From the NCBI GenBank assembly GCA_002633025.1, contig NMRB01000818.1, forward strand, positions 15,147 to 79,146: 64,000 nt of DNA, in the 5' to 3' direction. The stretch is from Notospermus geniculatus. Taxonomy: Eukaryota; Nemertea; Pilidiophora; Heteronemertea; Lineidae. This document shows, in pieces, positions 53,833-63,942 of the stretch. How positions within the stretch are numbered: position 1 is the first letter of the stretch; each line of letters starts with the position of its first letter. The notes below the pieces were generated by a model. That model was not told the DNA's origin and did no database searches. It was given only the letters and a program-made list of their open reading frames with translations. Both the position numbers and the translations under genes were made by a program.

Positions 53833-53953
53833 AGACCCATATTCATAAAACCTTGCTAGGCTTAGTTGCCTGCTAAAGTGCCTAGTTTGTACAGGCCGAT
53901 GTTCACAACTAGCAGCCAACTAAGCTAGCAAGGTTTTATGAATATGGGCCCTG
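53833..53953. mobile_element. Hairpin MITE, GACCCATATTCATAAAACC type
   Basis: CCCATATTCATAAAACCTTG at the left pairs with CAAGGTTTTATGAATATGGG at the right, followed by CCCTG. The stem words CTAGGC and TTAGTTG/CAACTAA are paired. It belongs by its ends with 7027 and 10270, though its stem differs. Confidence 0.8.
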
Positions 53954-54119
53954 GATTCTTGCCGTTAGGTGTGATTTCAGGCAAAGACGGAGATTCACAG
54001 CCATGACAGCGGGGTTTTGTATACCTCGGTGTAGCATATGCAGTAGGCAAGGCATACACATAGAGAAGAGAACACACCTTAATCAAGTTGTCAATTTTCT
54101 TCCAGGTCTAAATGAAGGT

Positions 54120-54345
54120 GAAGGCGGTGGAAGCATGCACTTCAACTTGCGAGAGCTACAACAGCAGATGCCCGATTTACTCGGCAGATCAAGAGCGGAT
54201 GGCACCGTGCGACGTTACACTAGGGCATTTAATAGGCGGGAAGCGTTCGCACTGGATCATAGATTGCAGATTTGGCCCACAAGGCCAATGGACTTTTGTT
54301 TGTATATATTCCAAGGTTTCTCGTGGTGGTACAGCGGTTGACGGT
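54120..54345 (+). pseudogene. Tyrosine-recombinase core-binding domain fragment
   Basis: Reads LQQQMPDLLGRSRADGTVRR, YTRAFNRREAFALDHRLQIW and TRPMDFCLYI. This is the SAM-like N-terminal domain (leucine pair, S-x-x-T-x-x-x-Y-x-x-A-F-x-x-W pattern) of invertebrate and DIRS-like tyrosine recombinases. A frameshift follows near 54310 and no catalytic domain is present. Confidence 0.55.
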
Positions 54346-54439
54346 GCTTTCTACACTGTAAAATAGTTTCATGAGTGTGTAGATTAGAAGTCGCCCAGCA
54401 CAGAGTTTTCAAGTGTCAAGAATGCGTGTGAGGCTGCCA

Positions 54440-56030
54440 GAAGGCAGTTGTCTAGGCCTAGAAAGCCAATGGAACGAGTGCCGCCAGAAGCACTAAAGAA
54501 GAAGAACTCACACAAGCACGTAAAGAAGAAGAACTCAGAGCTGACAGGATAGCCATTGAGCAACATAGTAATGGGAATTGTCAGAAAATGATTGCAGATT
54601 ACCAGCATCAAGTCGAACTTCTACAAACTCAAGTCTCTAATTGTAAACTTGCAGTGGAAGCCTTCAAGAGTCAGAAGAGGAATATGAAAGAGAAGTTAAA
54701 GGACATTGAATTAGACTATCAGATAGCACTGGATGAGCGGCATGGAGAAAACGCGGAATTCCACGGAAATCCGCCAAGAATCCGAAACTGTAATTATAGC
54801 TTTTAACAATGGAATAAACTATACACTGGCCTTAACACATGTAGGGTATAATAATAATGAAATAACAAGGCCAAGCAAAGCAGTTGGAATGCGGCCACAG
54901 CGGCATTGTTTCTGTAGCCCAACCACCTTGCTACCTCGTATCTAGGCTAGTGCCAATATGATAAGAGATAAGGGGAGGGGACGGGAGGGGATGATCCACG
55001 TGACAAGTTTCACACCAGTTAATAGTACTGTATAAACTGCAGACCACCAAATTATGTCTAGAGGAATTCCGTGGAATTCCGCGTTTTCTCCATGCCGCTG
55101 GATGAGGTTATGCAGGGTAAGAAGAAAAGGGAAATCAAGATGAAGGATGGTGCTCATTTACGGAAGACTGTGTAAAGACTGTCATAAAACTTGTGGGTGA
55201 GGCTGAAGTGCCTGCTGCGAGGTGTGGAAATGTCATCAGAATTGTAGCAAGCAACATCTTTCATGAAAAAATTCCCCCAAACCAGTTACCATCGGAAAGG
55301 ACATCTCTTCGATATGCTGACCAGGGACATGTCCTGTCAAAAATCCATGCAACGGAATCAATGACAAACCACTTGTATGACCTTCACAGTGATGGCACTT
55401 CAAAATATCACCGGAAGTATGGGCCATCAAGTTACTTGGTACTGGAAAATCACTGAGCCTGGGATTCACCCTTCTCGCGGCTGAATACTCTGTTACAGGA
55501 CCTTGCCGATATATAGGCCTAGGAGCCAGAAGAAGCAGAGGCGAAATACAAATTAATGCTGCAAAACATGATTGGCCTAATGAGAGCGCAGCCCTGGAAA
55601 TAGGACAGGAATTTGAACGGGTGAAAAACTCCGTTCAAAGGGTTCAATTGCCGTCCGCATATAAGGTGTTAGATTCTCAAACGGGGATCAGCAAGGAGTG
55701 CAAGCCAGCACTCAAAGTTGTATCAAAGTGTGGCAGGTTTGCCGAGACTGGATTGACGTTAATGTATTTTCGGACAATACTCAAAGAACTGGAAAGACAG
55801 TGAGGGTAAGGGAAGATGGCACGACACCTGTTGGCGTGGCAACCAATGTCGTTTTTCTACAGCACACTCCGCCAAAAGACGTCCAAAAACGTGAAGATTT
55901 GAAGCCTGGCAACTGGCTTAACAAGTCAGACACAAACCCAGCCATCAAACCTTTGGAAAATGACATCAACTCTACTTTAAGCCTTTTCAACAAACTGTTC
56001 TCACAGAGGATGTTCTAGAAGATGTCACTG
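54440..56030 (+). pseudogene. TE-associated uncharacterised protein with coiled coil, split
   Basis: 54505-54737 reads a coiled coil (TKEEELTQARKEEELRADRI, ADYQHQVELLQTQVSNCKLA). After a 360-bp inserted element it resumes with VMQGKKKREIKMKDGAH, and then AARCGNVIRIVASNIFHEKI, SKIHATESMTNHLYDLHSDG, TSKYHRKYG. The DGTSK-x(3)-KYG motif is typical of an uncharacterised TE-linked family in urchins and molluscs. Later shifted frames (55621-56018) read VQLPSAYKVLDSQTGI and SKCGRFAETGLTLM, the usual C-terminal motif of that family. Confidence 0.5.
54738..55097. mobile_element. 360-bp element with 9-bp target duplication
   Basis: Ends CGGCATGGAGAAAACGCGGA plus ATTCCACGG and the exact complement. The target duplication CTGGATGAG is at 54729-54737 and 55098-55106. 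Removing the insert and one copy of the duplication rejoins the coding frame. A 9-bp duplication points to a Mutator-like family. Confidence 0.9.
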
Positions 56031-56440
56031 AGAAGGATGGTAAGATCCATGATAGCGTAGAGAAGATCCCCGAGTTGGATGAAGGATAGTTTGGTTCCCG
56101 AACACACCGCCAGGGCTAAGAGGGTTCGGTACTGGCTTTCCGTTGAGATTTCTGGTGAGATTTCACGAGAGGAGCTCCAACCCACGCCGTTGTCATGTGA
56201 GCAGTAGACAAAATGGCGGACATGAACATGTTGGAGTTGAGCAAAGAATATTTATGCGAATTCGAATTAATTTCGAAGTTTTCTTTACTTTCAAAGAGGG
56301 CTCTTGCCCAAATAAACTGTTCACGCGATGTGTTCTACCATAAAGTAAAAAAAGAAACAATAAATTTTTAGCTTCTTGTAAAAAATAACGCAATTTTCTT
56401 CCTCAATGAATGAAAAATGCACTCTGCAATTTCTTTTCAG
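56031..56440. other. Spacer, nothing recognised
   Basis: Contains an AAATGGCGGACATGAAC context near 56211 that could be a start region, but the frame after it is short and unrecognised. Confidence 0.3.
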
Positions 56441-56640
56441 ACCGTCCAGTACACAGTTCAATTTTGGCGAGTATGAGGCTACATCCCCACAGAAAGAGCG
56501 TAAATTTTTGGTGTTCGGGTCAAGTCTGCGGCTACTATTTGCCTTATGTACTGTGTGCAAGATGCCCTGTCAAGTTGCCGTACGAACAGTTGGCACAGCA
56601 GTAGTGGTACTAGGTAGCATCTTGGCTACCAAGGGTTGTG
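56441..56640 (+). pseudogene. Exon of a TE-associated C-x2-C protein family
   Basis: A good acceptor (TTTCTTTTCAG, ending 56440) precedes a frame that reads FGEYEATSPQKERKFLVFGS, LCTVCKMPC and VRTVGTAVVV. The pattern E-R-K-[FY]-[IL]-V-F-[EG]-S ... C-x2-C-x3-C with a following G-T is that of a large uncharacterised family near transposases in fish and marine invertebrates. The family's next cysteine-rich part is missing here. Confidence 0.45.
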
Positions 56641-56792
56641 ACATCGCTCTGCCCTCCAACTACGCTCGCACAAACACTTGGCATCGTTCGCCGTCTTTAC
56701 ATGTATGTCACTGGTTGTTCTGTTAATCACCCCTCCATTCAACATGCATTTGGTACTATCACATTTAGTGGGGGGTTTTCAAATAGATATGT

Positions 56793-56815
56793 CATTATAT
56801 ATATATATATATATA
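56793..56815. repeat. (TA)n microsatellite
   Basis: About 11 TA units. It stands immediately before the readable part of the BEL/Pao fragment. Confidence 0.9.
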
Positions 56816-56816
56816 T

Positions 56817-57640
56817 TAAACATCAAGGAAGTACGATGCTGGACGGACTCGAAGGTAGTTTTAGAATGGGTCAAGAAACCAGCCAGCAATTGGCAAACAT
56901 TTGTAGCCAATAGAGTGAGTGAGATACAAGAACTGGTGCCACCGACCGATTGGGGTCAGATCCCGGGAAAACGCAATCCAGCTTACCTCTGTTCAAGGGG
57001 CTGTATGGCCCAGGAATATAGTGGAGTCACACTTATGGTGGAGTGGACCAGATCTTATAAGACAGACGGAGATCACCCCAACAGAAATGAAAACGGACTG
57101 AGAGGCTGAAAACGAGGCCGGTAAGAAGACGAGAAACAAAACCATCACCCTACATGTTGAAAAGACACATGAAAGGAAGGCAGAGCTTCACGAATACATT
57201 AGAAAATTCGATTCGTACCACAGATTCATCAAATAATTTGCACGAGTGAGAAGCTGGGTAAAAAAGCACAGGCAAAACCAGACCAAGCAATCAGGGACCA
57301 ACGATGACCCAGGTATAGGAGAGAGTGGACACACCAGACTCCCAAATAATATCCACAGCTAGGGAAGAAAAGGAACTAATTTGGCTGCACTGGGCTCAGA
57401 AGCAAGCATTCCAAGAGGAAATAGACGCATTGTCAAATGGACTGCCAATTTCACAGAAAAGTCGATTAATCCAGTTAGATCCAGTGTGGGATGAACCACA
57501 AGGATTACTCCGAGTCGGCGGGAGACTCCAAAAATCACACCTCCCAGATGAGGCAAAAAACCCGATAATAATTCCACGCGACAACCACCTTTCAGAGATG
57601 ATCATCATGAAGGAGCACACGATTAACGGGCATACTGGAC
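56817..57640 (+). pseudogene. BEL/Pao pol fragment: RNase H and integrase zinc-binding part
   Basis: Reads VRCWTDSKVVLEWVKKPASN and WQTFVANRVSEIQELVPPTD, then IPGKRNPAYLCSRGC, the RNase H region of BEL/Pao (usually NPADLxSRG). A second frame continues LWWSGPDLIRQTEITPTE. From 57363 REEKELIWLHWAQKQAFQEE and LLRVGGRLQKSHLPDEAKNP, IIIPRDNHLSEMIIMKEHT give the HH half of the integrase H2C2 finger. It ends at a single N (57641). RT, protease and the integrase core are absent; several frameshifts. Confidence 0.75.
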
Positions 57641-57903
57641 NCGATGACGACGACGGACGCTGCACCACGACAAAGGCTCACCCCAGGTGAGCTAATAAAA
57701 ATGTCTTCTGGAGAAATAAATATCAGCTCATGTCACCTTCAGAGGCCCTGGTTCAGTCAGGTAATGTGGGATCGAGCCCTCTGTATGAGTTTGTGACCTT
57801 TAAGTGTGAAAATGCAGTGTTCTGGTGAGCTCAAACAAGCATTATATTGTTCCGCTAATCCTTATGCACTTTGCTATGGAACTAACACAATTTTGTTTCT
57901 CAG

Positions 57904-58150
57904 GTGTTGGAAGAATTCAAGCAGATTAATGGTGCCGACAAGTATCATGCCACCGCAGCGAACTGGGCGAAAGATCTTGCTGTGATATTTGGTTACATGG
58001 AGGAGAACACCATCACTGTTCCCGACTGTCTAGTGCAAATAAACTGTGTTCGTTTTGTAGAGGATAAGAGAGTAGCACGTGCAGGGAAAAGTGCCCACAT
58101 TATCACCACAGTAAAGGAAAGAAATGAAAGCCATTTCACAACAGGTGTTT
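57904..58150 (+). pseudogene. Exon of unknown protein
   Basis: An acceptor (TTTGTTTCTCAG, ending 57903) and a frame reading VLEEFKQINGADKYHATAAN, WAKDLAVIFGYMEENTITVP. Mostly helical by composition. Not recognised. A second exon-like piece at 58280-58400, after TTTTTGCAG, reads INKIVQRQQVAETTILVATD, GKNALQFMILIEGEV to a stop. They may be parts of one gene with 58450-58725. Confidence 0.35.
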
Positions 58151-58455
58151 GTACACTCATGACTAAAACGTTTTTCACACTTACTTCTGGTTCTATGAAT
58201 TCTTTGTGGATGTGGTCATGTGAGTCTGATCTTTATTGCTGTGTTATATATCATTCCCAGATACTCACTTTTTGCAGGGTTGCGATCCTATCAACAAAAT
58301 TGTCCAAAGACAACAAGTGGCAGAAACAACCATTCTTGTGGCAACGGATGGTAAAAATGCCTTGCAGTTCATGATACTCATTGAAGGGGAAGTTCACTAA
58401 ATAACGATGTTGGAGGGAAAGTCCTTTTATGTTCTCATATCTGCATTGTTTGCCT

Positions 58456-58725
58456 GCTATTACACGTTCTGGCTAACCTACCCGAAGCAGCACTGATCCC
58501 TGGGATCCTGTATTTCTTCCAGGACAGGGTTTTCAAGTTGAGTGACGCTGAATTTGCTGGCCCAAAGAGGTCTGAGCGTTTTAAAGGGAATTTGACCAGA
58601 AGTGCCAGGCATCTACTGAGACTTCTCAATGACAACGGCTGTGTTGTGGACAATGGTGATGTTGTGCCACAGTTTTCTGGTCGTTCTGTACTTCATGTTC
58701 GACATCCCCAAACTCCAAGTGAGTA
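58456..58725 (+). pseudogene. Exon-like frame of unknown family
   Basis: Reads ANLPEAALIPGILYFFQDRV, AGPKRSERFKGNLTRSARHL, LRLLNDNGCVVDNGDVVPQF to a stop. An open frame of about 90 codons with good codon texture but no recognised domain. It lies between the exon at 57904 and the OB-fold exons in the same direction. Confidence 0.3.
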
Positions 58726-58801
58726 GTTTGAACTTTTTTCAAGCAACACGATTTTGAGCACCTGGCAGAAGAAACAAACCGGTATTACAGACAGTACACA
58801 G

Positions 58802-58848
58802 CTGATACCCCTGCCGATAGAATTCGTGAGCATTTAGATGGATATTTC
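58802..58848 (+). pseudogene. Short piggyBac-type fragment
   Basis: GCTGATACCCCTGCCGATAG plus AATTCGTGAGCATT is nearly identical to 39780-39813 and encodes ADTPADRIREH of the piggyBac remnant there. Only about 45 bases are shared. Confidence 0.55.
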
Positions 58849-58922
58849 AAAGGCTTTGAAACAGACAAATAGTGTCACCATTAGAGCCCCTCTAAAAGTC
58901 ACGCTTTTTTATTGCGGTTAGC

Positions 58923-60155
58923 CAGAAGAAAACCATTCAAGCCAACAACAAAACTACCAGCATGTGGACAGCGGCAGCTGGTGACAGCAATGAGATGCAT
59001 CTTGCTAAATGCCAGCCAGGAAAGACAGTTTTGATCACCAATTTTAAGACGAATGGCGACCACCCCAACGGCGAGACTAAAATGTTTGGTACCAGATTCA
59101 TGGAATTACCTCCACATCATATGAACACAGGAAATGCAATGATCCATCCCCGGATAGTCCAGTTGCATCAATAAAAGCTGCTGTGGCATCGCCCATCAAA
59201 ACTCGCGTGTCCATTGAAGGCACTGTGACAAAGGTAGATAGAATAAATAATTCAAGACTACAAGAAAAACAGGAAATCAGCAAATCACAGCCCCCTGTGG
59301 ACAATTCCACACTGAAACTTACGTCAAAATTTGTAAAAAAAAACTTGCGCCACGAAAGGTCAGTCAGTTCAGGGGCGATTCTACACCAAAATTCGCGAGT
59401 AGTGACGTGGTATTGCATATTTGTGATCAGAATGTCATTATCAACTTATTTTAATATAATGCCATGTGCTGCGTACGCACAAATGATTGTTTGTGTCAAT
59501 GTACGGCTACCGGTGCCGCCGGTAAGGCATATTTTGACGCTTTGCTGCTAGGCCTAGTCTATTTCTTCAAAATGGTGGTTGAAGATTCCACGCCTATTTG
59601 TTTTTTCTTTCACGATTCACCTTTGGAGTCAATGGACAGTATTTTTTTCTCACCAAAGATTCACAACTCATTCACAAACAGGCGGATAATATTGGTTGAA
59701 GAATCGGCGCCGACTCGACGTTGAATAGCTGTCGATGCTTGGGGGCGGGGGGGGGGGGGNAAACAGGCGGATAATATTGGTTGAAGAATCGGCGCCGACT
59801 CGACGTTGAATAGCTGTCGATGCTTGGGGGCGGGGGGGGGGGTAGTTCAAGATGCTGATTGACCGGTGCATAAGGAGAACTCATCACTGTAATGGCATAA
59901 AAACAAACTTGCAATAGATGTATAGTTGTAAGATAAAATCTTTGCCAAGTACTTCATGTACATGGTGTAAAAACATTTCACTCCTTTCTTTCAGGGTTAA
60001 AGATACCAGGATGGTTACTGTCAGAACAAGCCCACAGGTACCAATCAAAGATGTCACATTAGAGGACAACACTGGTCAAGTAAAATGCTCCCTCTGGAGA
60101 GAAGCTTCAACAACGTTCCTATCAGTAGTAATGATGCAACTCTTAACAAGCTGAG
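58923..60155 (+). pseudogene. OB-fold-like protein, two or more exons, frameshifted
   Basis: 58923-59170 reads SMWTAAAGDSNEMHLAKCQP, GETKMFGTRFMELPP; a shifted frame from 59190 gives SPIKTRVSIEGTVTKVDRIN, the first strands of an OB fold. After an intron-like stretch with a strong acceptor (CTTTCTTTCAG, ending 59995) comes VPIKDVTLEDNTGQVKCSLW plus REA, the typical D-x-T-G-x-[IV]-x-x-x-L-W strand pair of RPA-like OB folds. Probably a nucleic-acid-binding TE-associated family. A joint artefact at 59676-59844 lies inside the intron. Confidence 0.45.
59676..59844. repeat. 84-bp sequence repeated on both sides of a single N
   Basis: AAACAGGCGGATAATATTGG through GTCGATGCTTGGGGGCGGGG is found at 59676-59759 and again at 59761-59844, with an N at 59760. 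Both end in a long G run. This is best read as two overlapping contig ends left unmerged. Confidence 0.9.
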
Positions 60156-60439
60156 AGTTTTAAGATGATCTAATGATCAGGAACAGTTTGGAGCCTTTGT
60201 CAAGACGTTTTTCCCTACTTTCTTTTTTCGAATATTTTCCTGAAAAATGTCCTATCACATTGTGCCTCTTTCAAAGGTCATTCCAAATGTGCCTTAGTTT
60301 TCTTGAAATTCAAACAAATAATGTGTGTTTTTGGCCACTTTCATTGGAATAATTTTACCCCTGAGTAAGACACCTCTGACATAGCCACTGAGACACCATT
60401 AAACGCCTTGTGTTCCTGATGGTGCAATATAACAACGGT

Positions 60440-61057
60440 GGTTGGCCCACATAATTCAACTGTCGAACCCAAAAAAGCCACACATCGTTTCTCTCGTTCC
60501 AAAATATGTGTGTGATTGTGCGAACTACAAATCACTTGGCCTTTTCTCTCACAGCTTGAGGTGTGCTCAAGATATGGGCGCCTTGGATAAGTTTCTTCCA
60601 TTTGTGGGAAAGAAGCAGGAATCAGTCAATCTATCGGAAGTATTGTTGAAGGACATGCCTTGCTCTCAAGGAACAAAACCAGCTGCAAGAAAGCGTCAGT
60701 CAAGTGCTGCTGCAGGCAAAGTCAGTGATCATGGTGATATTGACAAGATCACTCCAGATGCGATGACCCAGAAATTTGAATTGGCATTCATTGCTGGTAT
60801 TATCAACCGCGGGAAATTTTCCTTCATCCAGCGAGAAGAAACTGGCCAAAGAAACCGGCGAAATCCCTATTATTTCTCACAAGTGTCCCCTATGTTTTGA
60901 TCCAACCGTCCACACCATCTACTGCTCGAGCATGGAGGAAGCCTTGAACCTCCTTAAAAGCACGAGCTTAAAAAACGCAGGGTTTGTGCACTATTTAGGC
61001 CCATCGATCAAGAAACTCGGAAGAACAGGTGTGATTCTGCAAGAAAAGTGGAAGTGA
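60440..61057 (+). pseudogene. SWIM-like zinc-binding protein fragment, TE-associated
   Basis: Reads PHIVSLVPKYVCDCANYKSL, GLFSHSLRCAQDMGALDKFL, with the C-x-C ... [C]-x-H layout of SWIM fingers, except that the third ligand is Phe (LFSH instead of xCSH). Then come a Lys/Ala-rich part (KPAARKRQSSAAAGKVSDH) and, after a frameshift near 60850, ISHKCPLCFDPTVHTIYCSS, another possible C-x2-C site. Proteins of this shape are multicopy in coral and urchin genomes. The lost cysteine and frameshift argue for decay. Confidence 0.5.
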
Positions 61058-61429
61058 TGTCCATGACCTAAATAGCATCATGTCACAGCATGGAGACCTA
61101 CCGTTAAGTTCAGCTGATAATCCCAACAGGCCAGTACCTAAGTAATATGCTACTCCATAGTAATATGACGGAGATTTTTTTAAATGAAGTATTATTTTTG
61201 ATAAAAAATGCATAAACAATGGTAAGCCTTAATAAAGCCAGAGTATACTATTCATTATTGGTGTCAGAAGTGGGATTGATCAACCAAAGTCAACCTTCCT
61301 CCTATATTAACAGAATGGTCCGACCAGCAGAAGACGACGAATGGGAGACAAACAGGTCAGAAGAGACACACACTGCAACGACTAACGCTTCTCCAATTAT
61401 CTTTTAGAAAGTCCTACTGGTTTTGCCTA

Positions 61430-61560
61430 TGACTTCTGAAGACAATACAACTCACGTCATCAGACTCATTTACCTGGACGACATCGTCATCATCATCGAT
61501 TGTGCAGAACCTGAGGAGACGACCACTTCCGTCGCTGACAACGAAAACTATACAAGGTGA
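61430..61560 (+). pseudogene. RT catalytic-motif fragment (Ty3/gypsy-like)
   Basis: Reads THVIRLIYLDDIVIIIDCAE, i.e. the YLDD active-site box with its usual hydrophobic neighbours. The surrounding RT is not readable. It stands upstream of a gag in the same direction, which is the wrong order for one element, so it is a separate scrap. Confidence 0.5.
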
Positions 61561-61594
61561 ATATTTCTAATTACCCCTTCTTAAGAAATACAAG

Positions 61595-62445
61595 ATGGCC
61601 AAAGGAGATGCAAACGTGGCTCACGGTGAAATAGAGAGCGAAGATGAAGAAATTACTTTTCCGTATGGGTACAATCAGGCTTCTCCAAACCAATTAGCTG
61701 CAGGCGATGGGCCGAATGTACCTGACGGCAACAACTGGGGTAAACCAGTAAAGACTGAATATTTTACCTTTGAAGACAAGCAGAGTGGACCGTCTGCCGC
61801 AAGATGTTTGAAAGGATCGCCAAACGTAATGGATGGGAAGGAGACCTGGCTAACAGATTGTTCGCACATATCAGAGGCGATGCCCTTGAAGTTGCTTGTG
61901 GTTTGCCAGATCGTGAGCTGGAGCATTATGACAACCTGATTCAACCCCTTGACAGGCAGTTCGGACCATCGAAGCAGGCAAAACTCCACTTAGCCGAACT
62001 ACGCAACCGATAGAAGAAACCAGAAGGAAGCTTCGCGAACTCGGTCGTTCCATCAAGAAATTGAGCGCTCTAGCTTACGTCTGAAACTACGAAGTAAGAG
62101 AACGCTTGGCGAAAGCCGATTTCATCAGTGCGATCCCAGACACGGAATTGAGAATAATGGTCCTGCAAGGTCGACCTTCAAACCTGGAAGAAGCGATTCA
62201 ACTTGCCGAAGAAAATTCAGGCTATGAAAGTGGGCTGGCGAAGTTAACGGCTAACCTGCGAAAGCCTAAGTGCGCAATGTGACGAACAAAGACCCCGACG
62301 ACTATGCTAATCGTCTTCAAAAGCTACTAAGAAACCGTACAGCAACTAGTCATCAACCAGGAGAACCGGAAGAAAAGAAAACCCAGAAGTGAAATCGTCT
62401 GCTGGAACTGCTCCCAGATCGGCACCTCAACAAGATATCCAAAAT
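61595..62445 (+). pseudogene. Ty3/gypsy gag with degenerate zinc knuckle
   Basis: The frame from ATG 61595 (MAKGDANVAHGEIESEDEEI) shifts near 61800 to RIAKRNGWEGDLANRLFAHI, RGDALEVACGLPD, DRQFGPSKQAKLHLAELRNR, the capsid region of gypsy gag. It then continues, shifted, as FISAIPDTELRIMVLQGRPS, NLEEAIQLAEENSGYE. Near 62393 VCWNCSQIG keeps C-x2-C of a CCHC knuckle, but the His and last Cys are changed. At least three frameshifts. Confidence 0.65.
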
Positions 62446-62494
62446 GGTTTACAACCCACTATGACCTTCTCCATCTTTTCAATCTGCTTCAGAA

Positions 62495-62896
62495 ATGCCG
62501 TATACCAAAGGAAACCGTTTCTTGTGTGGCAGATGTCCCGCCAGTTTCTCGTCGCCTCGCGATCGGAACCATCACAAAGAAAGCTGTAAGAAGCGTGATA
62601 GTAAACGTCCGGCGTCTGAATCCCATATATACTGGGTCCACCCCGACGAGAGGAAATTCAACGAACATCAGAAGAGATGCCGCCAAGCGAGCGAAAACCA
62701 GAAGAACAACGAGAAAGAAATTAAGGCACTGCATGCGGATCTCTTTGGGGAGTGCGAGGAAGATACAATCCAATTAGACGCCCCACCAAGCAACACCATG
62801 GGCCATCCCTCCCCTGTTGGTCCAACTGCCAGCATCAGTACTACTAGTAGACTAGCACCTGGTCCTACCGATGGTGTCGCTTTTGAATTTTGCTGA
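62495..62896 (+). CDS. Putative protein with C2HC-type fingers
   Basis: ATG 62495 opens 133 codons: MPYTKGNRFLCGRCPASFSS, then HHKESCKKRD (C-x2-C-x(12)-H-x(4)-C), then a second weaker site ending NEHQKRC, a charged helix (ASENQKNNEKEIKALHADLF) and a Ser/Thr/Pro-rich tail before a stop. It follows gypsy gag directly and could be part of a mobile element; I cannot name a family. The overlapping frames are shadows. Confidence 0.4.
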   Translation: MPYTKGNRFLCGRCPASFSSPRDRNHHKESCKKRDSKRPASESHIYWVHPDERKFNEHQKRCRQASENQKNNEKEIKALHADLFGECEEDTIQLDAPPSNTMGHPSPVGPTASISTTSRLAPGPTDGVAFEFC

Positions 62897-63035
62897 ATGG
62901 TAGGACTCAGTCTTGGCCACAATACTGGCCGGAATCCCGGGTAGTAATTAATTCTTTATGTATGTAATGAGTATCTTTTTTATGTATGTTAATGCTTATC
63001 TTTTTACCCACAATGCAACGGTCCAGAGTGTAATT
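62897..63035. other. Short spacer with TTTATGTATG repeats
   Basis: TTTATGTATGTAATG and TTTATGTATGTTAATG follow one another near 62955-62992. No gene. Confidence 0.4.
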
Positions 63036-63039
63036 TCAA

Positions 63040-63360
63040 CATGGCGGACGTACCGTTGCCTTTGTGATTTTTCTTGTTTTCCAAGATTGTTTTAGCCAGT
63101 ATAAACGCTCGAAGAGGAGTAAGTTACTGCGTTTTGAAACCTGCACAATGTCAGTGCCTGAAGGCAGCCTTGGAAGGCGATTTAATCGGGGTATTACCCA
63201 CAGGATACGGCAAGTCACTTATTTTTGAGATGTTGCCACGCCTGCGCGAGCTCTGGCATGATGATGGAACATGTGGAGGTGTAAAACGATTTGCGGTGGT
63301 GATTTTTGCACCCCTCTAAACGCCATAATAGAAGAACAACTTTCGAAAGCCTGTTAATTG
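63040..63360 (+). pseudogene. RecQ-like helicase fragment (motifs I and Ia)
   Basis: A start context AACATGGCGGACGTACC (ATG 63042) is followed, out of frame, by LKPAQCQCLKAALEGDLIGV, LPTGYGKSLIFEMLPRL: the Q-like region and Walker A (P-T-G-Y-G-K-S) of RecQ-type SF2 helicases. Then VVIFAPL and, two bases out of frame, NAIIEEQL, the motif Ia region (S-P-L-x-A-L-x-x-x-Q in the family). DEAD box and the second helicase lobe are not in the window part that follows. RecQ-like fragments of this type are multicopy in marine genomes. Confidence 0.6.
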
Positions 63361-63569
63361 ACCACAAGCACAACAAAAGGAGGGTTTAAATGACATATTT
63401 TGACAAGCAAACAAAACACACGTGTTTCATGTTTACAACACTTGTTATTCATTCAGCAGGCAAATGGGGGCAGCACCATACTGTGTTGCTGGTATGTGGC
63501 TCATCATAGTCATAATCTGTTATAAATAAGTGGCCAGGCCGCCTGCAACTGCAATCTACCTGTCCGCCT

Positions 63570-63856
63570 ACTTAAGGGCGTGCAATACACAAAGAAGGCG
63601 AGGGAAATCATCAGCTATCTTGCCGAAAGCATAAGACATGTAACAAAGAAACTGACTGATATTCTATCGTCGACAGGATCATGTTCCACGTTGTGTGATG
63701 GTAGTCAGCATGGAAGACCGGCTCTGAGAAAGAGCTGGTGTTTATTCGAGCTGCGGCTCTACAGGATGTTGAAGACTACGGAGACGCAACAGCTGAGAAC
63801 GTTAAACGCTGCATTGATGATACATTTCTCAATAATCTAAACTGCCCACAGGAAAG
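63570..63856 (+). CDS. ZNF862/hAT-like protein, exon
   Basis: Reads GVQYTKKAREIISYLAESIR, HVTKKLTDILSSTG, LCDGSQ, and (after a small shift near 63712) TGSEKELVFIRAAALQDVED, YGDATAENVKRCIDDTF. The order DGS ... EKELVFIR ... DYGDA is that of ZNF862-like, hAT transposase-derived proteins (DUF4371 region). The exon ends CAGGAAAG|GTAGGA. The apparent frame slip near 63712 may be real decay or sequence error. Confidence 0.55.
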
Positions 63857-63942
63857 GTAGGACATGTTAATCAGCTCGTTCTCGTGAAGCAAAATCTGAA
63901 TTTGAATCAAAGAAAATCATTAGAATCATACATTTTCATTGC

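Noticed and set aside
56793-56815. (TA)n as a meaningful boundary of the BEL/Pao fragment
   Set aside because: Simple repeats arise anywhere; nothing shows it marks an insertion end.
59668-59914. Proline-rich minus-strand frames
   Set aside because: They come from poly-G tracts and the doubled contig end around the N at 59760.
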